DNA from: an uncultured Eubacteriales bacterium | Lineage (GTDB): Bacteria > Bacillota > Clostridia > Oscillospirales > Oscillospiraceae | Reading direction: 5' to 3' | DNA length: 33,852 nt | Assembly: GCA_900540635.1 (NCBI GenBank) | Contig: UQGU01000024.1 | Location: forward strand, 1-33,852 | In this document: positions 1 to 5,838 of the stretch, piece after piece | Layout of the letters: each line of letters starts with the position of its first letter | Numbering within the stretch: the first letter of the stretch is position 1 | Made by a program: the position numbers and the translations under genes | Notes under the pieces: generated by a model | Database searches by the model: none | The model's input: the letters and a program-made list of their open reading frames with translations, nothing else | Told to the model about the DNA's origin: nothing

Positions 1-53
1 GGGGTATACACGATTTCCAATCGTGCGCGCTCGGCCAGCTACGCGACTTCTCC
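1..53 (-). tRNA. tRNA-Ser(GGA), partial (3' part beyond window edge)
   Basis: Read on the minus strand, this is the 5' acceptor strand GGAGAAG, the D arm, an anticodon arm with loop TTGGAAA (anticodon GGA) and the start of the long class II variable arm. All 53 bases match 3734-3786 in the complete copy further right. The T arm and 3' acceptor strand lie left of the window. Confidence 0.93.
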
Positions 54-93
54 ATAAGCTGCTCGGTTTGTGCTGCCAACTGACAGCTTGGGT

Positions 94-122
94 ATTATAC
101 TATAAAAGAAAAGATTTGTCAA
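94..122 (-). promoter_or_regulatory. Promoter of the first tRNA-Ser gene
   Basis: On the minus strand, a perfect -35 TTGACA (117-122) and perfect -10 TATAAT (94-99) are separated by 17 bases, about 40 bases upstream of the tRNA 5' end. Part of the intervening sequence resembles the promoter region of the second tRNA-Ser copy, so the two tRNA loci are related beyond the tRNA itself. Confidence 0.85.
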
Positions 123-236
123 TTCTTTTTTTGAGAGATTCCCGTCTCGGCTGACAGGAGCCAGCGCACCCGTCGGGGAAGCTTTTTGGCGGAGGCCCGT
201 CAATCTTTTTCATTCCTATAGATTTTTCCCACGAAC

Positions 237-247
237 CGTGCTATACT
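237..247 (+). promoter_or_regulatory. Extended -10 promoter for the MFS gene
   Basis: The sequence TGCTATACT (239-247) is an extended -10 element 33 bases before the chosen ATG. No good -35 is visible. A GTG at 238 in frame with the gene lies within this element, which argues against it as a start. The stretch 123-236 holds only a weak hairpin (GGCT/AGCC nested in TTCCC/GGGAA, followed by five Ts) and no gene. Confidence 0.5.
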
Positions 248-279
248 TTCCTCATATTTTGGAAAGGCGCATACCCCAT

Positions 280-1518
280 ATGAACCATTTTGAGAAATTT
301 ATCGGGCAATACCGGAATCTGAACCGGGAAATTTACGTCCTCTTCTGGGGGCGGATCGTCACCAGCATGGGCTCGCTCATCTGGCCGCTGTTGACCCTGA
401 TCCTGAAAAACAAGCTGGGCTACGATGCCACAACCATTGCCCTGATCACCATGGTCATGAGCATTCTCCAGTTCCCCATGCTGCTTCTTGGCGGCAAACT
501 GGCAGACAGCCGGAACCGGAAGCATATCATCGTCTCCTGCGACCTTGTTACCGTCGGGTGCTGTATCCTTGCGGGGCTCATCCCTCTGTCCAATATCAGC
601 ATTGCCCTGTACTACATCGCCAGCGTGTTTGCAACCATCGAGGGCCCCTCCTATGACGCTCTGGTTGCGGACCTGAGCGACAGCGACAGCCGGGAAAAGG
701 CCTACAGCCTGCAATACCTGGGCATGAATCTGGGCCTGGTGCTGGCCCCTACCCTGGGCGGATTGCTTTTTGAGAACTACCTGTGGCTGGCGTTCCTCAT
801 CACCGCCGGTGCAACCCTCTCCTCCACCCTGCTGATCATCATCTTTATCAAGCGGCTCAGCGTGGAAAAGGCCCACATAAGCCAGTACGAGCAGGACCGG
901 CAGGAGGTCAGCCTGATCAGCATTCTGCGGGAGCGGAAAAGCGTGGTGCTCTATGCGCTGGTGGGGGGCTTTGGCAGCTTTGTATACGCCCAGTTCAACT
1001 ATCTGCTGCCGCTGAATATGGAATCCCTGTACGGGGCCAAGGGCGCAGAGATTTTCGGCCTGCTGACCAGCGTCAACGCCCTGGTGGTCATCCTGGCCAC
1101 GCCGCTGGTGACCACCTTCCTCGGAAAAATCCGGGATGTGAAAAAGCTCCTCATCGGTCAAACCCTGATCGTGCTGGGACTGTACAGCTTTCGCTATGTG
1201 CAGCTGCAAATGGCGCTGTATTTTCTGCTGATGGTCATCTTCACCATCGGCGAGGTCTTCAAGACCCTGGGGGAACAGCCCTATATGACCCGGCGCATTC
1301 CGGCCACCCATTGGGGGCGGGTGAATTCCTTCGTCTCCATCGTCAGCGGTGCCTTTTCCAGCGTTGGCAACCTGTTCCTGGGCCGCCTGCTGGACAGCCA
1401 AGGCTATTCCGCCGCCTGGCTGGCCGTGGGCCTTGCGGGAATTGGGCTGATCATCCTTGCCTATCTTCTCAGCGAAACGGACAAAAAGGCGTTTCCGCTG
1501 CTGTATGCCGAAAAATAA
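280..1518 (+). CDS. MFS drug/metabolite efflux transporter (12-TM type)
   Basis: This encodes a 412-residue integral membrane protein of the Major Facilitator Superfamily, normal in length for a 12-helix proton-coupled exporter. Hydrophobic segments run throughout, and the cytoplasmic loop between helices 2 and 3 carries the MFS motif A form GGKLADSRNRK at about residues 71-81. A charged central loop (about residues 190-215) separates the two six-helix halves. The ATG at 280 is preferred because it follows GGAAAGG (261-267) and the upstream GTG falls inside the promoter. The substrate cannot be read from the sequence; the family includes multidrug and sugar exporters. It stands alone, followed by a hairpin and mobile-element debris, between two tRNA-Ser genes. 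The superfamily call is firm, the substrate unknown. Confidence 0.9.
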   Translation: MNHFEKFIGQYRNLNREIYVLFWGRIVTSMGSLIWPLLTLILKNKLGYDATTIALITMVMSILQFPMLLLGGKLADSRNRKHIIVSCDLVTVGCCILAGLIPLSNISIALYYIASVFATIEGPSYDALVADLSDSDSREKAYSLQYLGMNLGLVLAPTLGGLLFENYLWLAFLITAGATLSSTLLIIIFIKRLSVEKAHISQYEQDRQEVSLISILRERKSVVLYALVGGFGSFVYAQFNYLLPLNMESLYGAKGAEIFGLLTSVNALVVILATPLVTTFLGKIRDVKKLLIGQTLIVLGLYSFRYVQLQMALYFLLMVIFTIGEVFKTLGEQPYMTRRIPATHWGRVNSFVSIVSGAFSSVGNLFLGRLLDSQGYSAAWLAVGLAGIGLIILAYLLSETDKKAFPLLYAEK

Positions 1519-1578
1519 AGGACCGTTTTCCATGAAAAAATGCCTCTGCCCAATAGACGGGTGTCCGTAAAACAGTTA

Positions 1579-1616
1579 ATCCTCCGTATGGCTTAGACCA
1601 TGCGGAGGATTTGTTT
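1579..1616 (+). terminator. Probable terminator after the MFS gene
   Basis: A 13-bp stem (ATCCTCCGTATGG pairing with CCATGCGGAGGAT, one G-U pair) with a 6-base loop is followed by TTGTTTAT. The stem is strong but the T tract is interrupted, so termination efficiency is uncertain. Confidence 0.6.
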
Positions 1617-1879
1617 ATGTCTAATCTTCAAACTTGCTGGCGGCAAACGGTTTGTCAAAACCGTTTGCGGACGGCAAGTCCACAAGGGATAGCCGCTTTA
1701 GCGTCGCAAGGGAGTGTAGCTCCATTGACGGAACAAAGTGACGCAACCTTCTCGGTCGGGCAGTTTTCTTCTGCTGACAGAGAATGAAGCTCCGCAGGAC
1801 GCACATACTCCCGATAGGAGAGTATAGAAGTGCGCCCTTTCGTTCCTAAAGGGATTTTATCAGTTCGCCAAACTGAAAT
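1617..1879. other. Non-coding stretch, probable mobile-element debris with a long hairpin
   Basis: No convincing gene is visible here. A short minus-strand reading frame (1621-1806) has no ribosome site and no recognised domain. The notable structure is a perfect 11-bp inverted repeat, GCAAACGGTTT (1643-1653) and AAACCGTTTGC (1658-1668), nested in outer arms ACTTGC and GCAAGT (about 1631-1680). The stretch sits between a native-looking transporter and the AT-rich VanZ-like and tnpV remnants, so it is probably part of an inserted element. Confidence 0.35.
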
Positions 1880-2416
1880 TTATTTTTTCCTTGTGGTTAT
1901 ACGAAGTAACAAGCATCCTATCAAAAATCCAACGAGAGTCCCACAAGTATTCATAATCACATCATCTAACTGTGCAAACCTTCCAATAAATGTTTGCAAA
2001 AATTCTATACCAATCGAAAATACTGCTCCAAGTATAACGCCATTCCACCAATGCTTGTGGATATTCTTAAAAATAAATACTGGCAAAAATCCATATGGAA
2101 CGAATAGACATATATTCAAAATAGTTGCCGCATTAAATCCATCCTCAAATAATTTAAAACTAATATAACTATCAAGTGGTGAGGATATTCCAAAACTACC
2201 ACCAATAATTCCTGTAATTTTTAATATTGATACAACTATTAGAATCCATAAGAATTGACATAACCAATTTAAAATCTTAACTTCAATTTTCTTCTTCTGG
2301 ATAAATTCAATACCCACTTCGATAATCATAACACCTGCAAAAATAATAAGTGCCATTGGAAGTAATCTCACTAATATCCATATTCCAGTCCATATTTCCA
2401 TTGTAATATAACTCAC
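1880..2416 (-). CDS. VanZ-like family membrane protein
   Basis: This is a 178-residue hydrophobic protein with about five membrane segments. The second half shows the VanZ-like pattern: an N-x-C-L-F-V-P-Y-G-F segment, then SIGIEFLQ, an R-x-A-Q-L-D-D-V stretch, and N-T-C-G-T-L-V-G in the last helix. VanZ of Enterococcus gives low-level teicoplanin resistance; most family members have no known function, so resistance should not be assumed. GTG at 2416 is chosen because GGAGG lies 7 bases upstream; the in-frame ATG at 2422 almost touches that site. Base composition is clearly AT-rich compared with neighbouring genes, and a tnpV remnant follows on the right, which suggests horizontal acquisition. 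Confidence 0.82.
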   Translation of the reverse strand: MSYITMEIWTGIWILVRLLPMALIIFAGVMIIEVGIEFIQKKKIEVKILNWLCQFLWILIVVSILKITGIIGGSFGISSPLDSYISFKLFEDGFNAATILNICLFVPYGFLPVFIFKNIHKHWWNGVILGAVFSIGIEFLQTFIGRFAQLDDVIMNTCGTLVGFLIGCLLLRITTRKK

Positions 2417-2463
2417 TATCATTCCTCCATAAATTCCGATTTGTTGCTCAATTTCATATTCAA

Positions 2464-2472
2464 ATTATACCA
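2464..2472 (-). promoter_or_regulatory. Extended -10 promoter of the VanZ-like gene
   Basis: The minus strand reads TGGTATAAT, a perfect -10 (2464-2469) with the TGn extension, about 48 bases before the GTG start. No good -35 is seen at 17 bases. The rest of 2417-2551 is AT-rich and holds no gene. Confidence 0.55.
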
Positions 2473-2551
2473 TAAAACTTGTGAACAATTCTACCGCAAC
2501 TTTGGAATATATGAGAAAAGTCCGAACAGTTTTCTGCCCGGACTTCCTCGC

Positions 2552-2782
2552 TCAATCATAAATCAATTCCGCTTTCACAATCTCCTCTGCCTGTGCCTTG
2601 CAAGCGTTCATCTGCCGCACCCATTCCATTTGGTTTTCGGCTTTCAGCTGTTCGGTCACACCGTTTTGCTCTGCCAGTGACCGCATGATCAGCTCCATGC
2701 GGTTTCGTGCCGCTTCGTCGATCTCGGCGCAATACTGTCTTACGTACACCCAGCTATGGGTAGAGGCATTCTTCTTTTCCAT
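2552..2782 (-). pseudogene. tnpV: TnpV transposon protein, C-terminal remnant
   Basis: About 55-60 residues match the C-terminal end of TnpV, an accessory protein of Tn4451-like and related Clostridia elements: EIDEAARNRMELI, then GVTEQLKAENQMEWVRQMN and an AEEIVKAELIYD end. Intact TnpV proteins are roughly 110-125 residues long. Here the N-terminal half is missing, the first 15 or so residues do not resemble TnpV, and there is no ribosome site before the ATG. I read it as a decayed 3' fragment left by a mobile element. It adjoins the AT-rich VanZ-like gene, and no recombinase or transposase remains in the window. Confidence 0.75.
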
Positions 2783-2810
2783 TTGGTATTCCGGAGATCA
2801 TCGGACGCAA

Positions 2811-3305
2811 TTACAGCATCCTCACATACATTTCCTCTACCGCTCCGAAGGCAGGCTGCTTTCTTCCGCTGGCGGCAAAGCCGTGCTTTTTATAAAACGC
2901 AATGGCTGGGGCATTCTGCTCAAACACCCACAGCAGGATTTTCGTATATCCGGCCTTTGCGACATCCGCCAGAACCGCATCCATCATTTTGCTTCCGTAG
3001 CCACGATGCCAATTTTCCGGAAGCGAATGGATGCAGATCAATTCCGCGTATCCCGCCATGGCTTCCTCTCTTGCCGCATCCCACCAGGCAATGCAGTGCG
3101 GTCTATGGTCTATTTCGAGAATATACCCATTGCCTTTCTTTTCCTCCAACAGCTTTCGATACATCGCCTCTGCTTTGGAAAAATCTGTACACCTGTCCAG
3201 GGTTTCCGGCAACAGAATATCTTGGAATGCTGCTTTCCAGCTTTCCGTTTGAATATAGGCTAGATTTTTTTCGTCTCCGCCGGTAACCTTTCGAATTTCA
3301 ACCAA
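2811..3305 (-). CDS. GNAT-family N-acetyltransferase
   Basis: This is a 164-residue single-domain GNAT enzyme that would transfer an acetyl group from acetyl-CoA to an amine. The core includes a strand ending in YAELICIHSLPE, the acetyl-CoA pyrophosphate loop HRGYGSKMMDA (R/Q-x-x-G-x-G type) at about residues 100-110, and the C-terminal NAPAIAFYKKHGF motif. The start is a TTG at 3305 with GGAGG seven bases upstream. It is a lone gene between the tnpV remnant and the tRNA-Ser-derived repeats. The substrate is unknown; small-molecule detoxification or protein acetylation are both possible. Confidence 0.85.
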   Translation of the reverse strand: MVEIRKVTGGDEKNLAYIQTESWKAAFQDILLPETLDRCTDFSKAEAMYRKLLEEKKGNGYILEIDHRPHCIAWWDAAREEAMAGYAELICIHSLPENWHRGYGSKMMDAVLADVAKAGYTKILLWVFEQNAPAIAFYKKHGFAASGRKQPAFGAVEEMYVRML

Positions 3306-3430
3306 AGAGATTCCTCCAAACGAATTACTGAATGTCGTGTTCCTCTCAAAACGTTCATTTCTTCTGCAAACCGGAAATCATTGAACTACCTGGACGGCAT
3401 TCCGGGGCTGTTCCACTTCCTCCCCTGCCT

Positions 3431-3510
3431 GGCGGAGAAGGAGGGATTTGGTACACTAAGGTGTGAATGCCGACTGGGCGGCATTCAGAAAGTGTCCACC
3501 GGACACTTGC
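3431..3510. repeat. tRNA-Ser-derived hairpin repeat, copy A
   Basis: This 80-base unit matches copy B at 75 of 80 positions by my count. Its first 20 bases (ggcggagaaggagggatttg) equal the 3' end of the nearby tRNA-Ser gene (3696-3715). It then contains two hairpins: GAATGCCG/CGGCATTC (3465-3486) and AAGTGTCC/GGACACTT with a 3-base loop (3490-3508). It looks like a REP-like or attachment-scar repeat rather than coding sequence. The stretch 3306-3430 to its right-hand gene side holds no visible gene. Confidence 0.75.
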
Positions 3511-3542
3511 CGCGAAAAAGTCAGATTGTGCCGTATCCGGGC

Positions 3543-3622
3543 GGCGGAGAAGGAGGGATTTGGGACACTAAGGAGTGAATGCCGACTAAGCGGCATTCAG
3601 CAAGTGTCCACCGGACACTTGC
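3543..3622. repeat. tRNA-Ser-derived hairpin repeat, copy B
   Basis: This second copy starts 112 bases after copy A, again with the 20-base tRNA-Ser 3' end. Its hairpins are GAATGCCG/CGGCATTC (3577-3598) and a perfect 10-bp GCAAGTGTCC/GGACACTTGC (3600-3622). It is followed at 3631-3644 by gttcaaatccctcc, an inverted copy of the tRNA T-arm end, so the unit is bracketed by inverted tRNA-derived sequence. The 15-mer cctcccctRcctggc occurs both before copy A (3419) and after copy B (3640). Confidence 0.75.
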
Positions 3623-3655
3623 ATTTGATTGTTCAAATCCCTCCCCTACCTGGCC

Positions 3656-3695
3656 AAAAAGAAGACCCCGTCCTAACGGATGGGGTCTTCTTTTT
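3656..3695 (-). terminator. Intrinsic terminator of the second tRNA-Ser gene
   Basis: A 13-bp stem (GAAGACCCCGTCC pairing with GGATGGGGTCTTC, one wobble) with loop TAAC is flanked by five As and five Ts, so it can act in both directions. On the minus strand it begins right after the encoded CCA of tRNA-Ser. Confidence 0.85.
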
Positions 3696-3786
3696 GGCGG
3701 AGAAGGAGGGATTTGAACCCTCGATACCCTTTTGGGGTATACACGATTTCCAATCGTGCGCGCTCGGCCAGCTACGCGACTTCTCC
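3695..3786 (-). tRNA. tRNA-Ser(GGA), complete
   Basis: This is a class II tRNA. The acceptor stem is GGAGAAG/CTTCTCC; the anticodon stem CACGA/TCGTG encloses loop TTGGAAA with anticodon GGA, which reads UCC and UCU serine codons. The long variable arm is ATACCC/GGGTAT, the T arm GAGGG-TTCAAAT-CCCTC, the discriminator base G, and CCA is encoded in the genome. The first 53 bases are identical to the truncated copy at 1-53. Confidence 0.97.
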
Positions 3787-3828
3787 ATGCGCTTGCTCGC
3801 TTCGTGCCGTCTCACAGACAGCTTTGAT

Positions 3829-3857
3829 ATGATACTACAGACCAGGACATTTGTCAA
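3829..3857 (-). promoter_or_regulatory. Promoter of the second tRNA-Ser gene
   Basis: On the minus strand, TTGACA (3852-3857) and TATCAT (3829-3834) are separated by 17 bases. The promoter begins only 19 bases after the stop codon of the upstream GNAT gene. No terminator separates them, so some read-through from the cysS operon into the tRNA is possible. Confidence 0.8.
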
Positions 3858-3875
3858 GCTTTTTTTCCTGTTTTT

Positions 3876-4382
3876 TCATTTTTCCGTGTACAACAGCGTC
3901 ACCGCCCGACGGTTTACGGAGCCGTCAATATACCGGGCGCAGTCGGAAATCTGCCGGAAGCCGCATTTTTCGTGGGTACGCAGCGAAGCGGTGTTCCCCC
4001 GCAGTACATGGGAATACAGGCGGACTGGGCCGCTTTTTTTCAAATGCGCCACCGTCTCGCAAATCAAGTGGGCGGCATAGCCCTTTCGGCGCTCTTCCGG
4101 GGCGGTTTCCAGGGCCTCCAGCAAGAGGCCGTCCTCATAGGGCTCCAAGCGCAGGGCGCTGACGTAGCGCCCTGCCTCCTCCAGGATGAAATACGCGGCG
4201 CCCTCTGGGGCAAAAAACACCTGGCTGAGGTATTCCCGGAAGTCCTCCTCTGCAAGGGCCAGCTGCCGGTCCGGGGTTTCCCCGGGGTAGCGGTCCCCCC
4301 CGTTTTCCCGGTTGCCCTCCACGTAAACCTCCATGAGCTTGGGAAAAGAAAGCCCCCGCAGGGATTTTGCAATCAGCAGCAT
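3876..4382 (-). CDS. GNAT-family N-acetyltransferase (end of the cysS-tsaD operon)
   Basis: This 168-residue protein has the GNAT fold pattern in its second half: AYFILEEAGRYVSALRLEP (strands 3-4), the acetyl-CoA loop PEERRKGYAAHLI at about residues 94-106, and NTASLRTHEKCGF near the end. The first 60 residues are less typical. Its ATG overlaps the tsaD stop codon (TAATG), so it is probably translationally coupled to tsaD. It is not RimI, which is encoded on the other side of tsaD. The substrate is unknown; the position suggests, but does not prove, a link to translation. Confidence 0.82.
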   Translation of the reverse strand: MLLIAKSLRGLSFPKLMEVYVEGNRENGGDRYPGETPDRQLALAEEDFREYLSQVFFAPEGAAYFILEEAGRYVSALRLEPYEDGLLLEALETAPEERRKGYAAHLICETVAHLKKSGPVRLYSHVLRGNTASLRTHEKCGFRQISDCARYIDGSVNRRAVTLLYTEK

Positions 4383-5398
4383 TACAGCGCCTCTCCCAGA
4401 ATGGATTTCGTTGCGTAGGCATTCAGGGACATATCGGCAACGTTTCCGGCTAGGTACTCATAATAGGCCTGGGCGCCGATCATGGCACCATTGTCCCCGC
4501 AGAGCTTCAGCGGGGGCATATAGACCTGAGCCCCCAGCTTTTCCGCTGCGGCCAGAATGTCCCGCCGAATCCGGGAATTGGCCGCCACACCGCCTGCAAC
4601 GGCGATTTTCTTGCAGCCGGTCTCCCGGATAGCAAGCTCTACCCGGGGCACCAAAGTGTCGGATACCGCCGCAGAGAAGGCGGCGCATAGGTCCGGAATA
4701 CGGATCTCCTCCCCCAGCTGCTCGGCGTGGTGGATCAGGTTCAGGGCGGCAGTCTTGAGACCTGAGAAGCTCATATTGTAGGGATTCTCGCCGGGCTTGC
4801 TGCGGGGCAGGCTGTAGGTGTGTTCATTGCCGGTCTGGGCCATTTTGTCCAGGGCCGCACCGCCGGGATAGGGCATTCCCAGAACCCGGGCTACCTTATC
4901 GAAGCACTCCCCTGCCGCATCGTCCAGGGAGGTACCCAGAATCCCCATCTTCGTATAGTCCAGCACATTTACAATCATGGTATGTCCGCCGGAGACCACC
5001 AGACACAAAAACGGCGGCTCCAAATCGGGATAGGCCAGGTAGTTGGCCGCAATGTGGCCCCGGATGTGGTGCACCGGGATCAGGGGCTTGTCCATGGCGA
5101 AGGCAGCGGCTTTCGCGAAGTTCACGCCCACCAGCACAGCGCCAATCAGCCCCGGGGCATAGGTCACGGCCACGGCATCAATGTCGTCCCGGGTCAGGCC
5201 CGTGTTGATGAGCGCCTGGTCTGCCAGGCCGTAAATGGCCTCGATGTGCTTCCGGGAGGCAATCTCCGGCACCACACCGCCATAGAGCCTGTGCAGGTCC
5301 ACCTGGGAGGCGATGCAGTCCGTCAGCACCTCCCGGCCGTCTCTGACAATAGCAACGGCAGTCTCATCACAGGAGGACTCCACCGACAAAATATTCAT
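4382..5398 (-). CDS. tsaD: tRNA N6-adenosine threonylcarbamoyltransferase TsaD
   Basis: TsaD transfers the threonylcarbamoyl group to A37 of tRNAs reading ANN codons, working with TsaB and TsaE in the cytoplasm. The 338-residue protein has the family start MNILSVESSCDETA, the metal-binding HIRGH (H111 and H115), VVSGGHT, the GTSLDDAAGECFDK nucleotide-binding segment, FSGLKTA, and a C-terminal AVAGGVAANSRIR plus CGDNGAMIG. Length is normal. ATG at 5398 is chosen because AAGGAG lies eight bases upstream and it forms an ATGA overlap with the rimI stop; a GTG at 5407 would disrupt the family start. tsaB and tsaE, often adjacent in bacteria, are not in this window. Confidence 0.97.
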   Translation of the reverse strand: MNILSVESSCDETAVAIVRDGREVLTDCIASQVDLHRLYGGVVPEIASRKHIEAIYGLADQALINTGLTRDDIDAVAVTYAPGLIGAVLVGVNFAKAAAFAMDKPLIPVHHIRGHIAANYLAYPDLEPPFLCLVVSGGHTMIVNVLDYTKMGILGTSLDDAAGECFDKVARVLGMPYPGGAALDKMAQTGNEHTYSLPRSKPGENPYNMSFSGLKTAALNLIHHAEQLGEEIRIPDLCAAFSAAVSDTLVPRVELAIRETGCKKIAVAGGVAANSRIRRDILAAAEKLGAQVYMPPLKLCGDNGAMIGAQAYYEYLAGNVADMSLNAYATKSILGEAL

Positions 5399-5838
5399 AA
5401 GCTCCACTCCTTTCGAAGGATCAGCGCGTCTTCTTTGGGGTTGCGATAGTAATTTTTTCGCCGCCCGATTTCCGAAAAGCCCAGCTTTTCATACAGAGCC
5501 CGGGCGGAGGCGTTGGAATCCCGGACCTCCAGGGTCAGGCAATGGCTTTCCCGGGCTTTCAGATCAGCAATCAGGGCAAGGATCAGGCCTTCCGCGATTC
5601 CCTGCCGCCGGTAGTCCGGGCAAACGGCCACATTCATCATGTCCGTCTCCCCCAGCACCGTCTGGGAACCCACATAACCAACCAGTTTCTCCCCATCCAT
5701 GGCAACCAGCCAATGGGACAATGGGTTTTCCAGTTCCGAAGCGATGCTTCGTTCGCTCCAGGGGTCATGAAAGCAGATTTTTTCCAGCTCGGCGATCCAG
5801 GGCACATGGAAGGGTTGCATTTCTATGATTTCGATCAT
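5395..5838 (-). CDS. rimI: Ribosomal protein bS18 alanine N-acetyltransferase RimI-like
   Basis: This 147-residue GNAT protein matches RimI, which acetylates the N-terminal alanine of ribosomal protein S18. Visible elements are the FHDPWSERSIASELENP segment near the N-terminus, MMNVAVCPDYRRQGIAEGLI (acetyl-CoA loop R-R-Q-G-I-A, about residues 70-77), and LEVRDSNASARALYEKLGF followed by RRKNYYRNPKEDALI. ATG at 5838 overlaps the polA stop (ATGA), and the stop overlaps tsaD in the same way. A longer frame upstream lies inside polA and is not credible. Adjacency to tsaD is typical for Firmicutes, while placement directly after polA is less so. Confidence 0.92.
   Translation of the reverse strand: MIEIIEMQPFHVPWIAELEKICFHDPWSERSIASELENPLSHWLVAMDGEKLVGYVGSQTVLGETDMMNVAVCPDYRRQGIAEGLILALIADLKARESHCLTLEVRDSNASARALYEKLGFSEIGRRKNYYRNPKEDALILRKEWSL

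Noticed and set aside
123..200. Intrinsic terminator in the first intergenic stretch
   Set aside because: The hairpin is weak and no rightward gene precedes it; T5 follows, but support is too thin to list it.
3431..3622. CRISPR array
   Set aside because: There are only two 80-base units with internal hairpins and tRNA similarity, no regular short repeats or spacers and no cas genes.
3463..4080. Plus-strand open frame across the repeats, tRNA-Ser and GNAT region
   Set aside because: It runs through a tRNA, a terminator and an antisense gene, so it cannot be a real protein.
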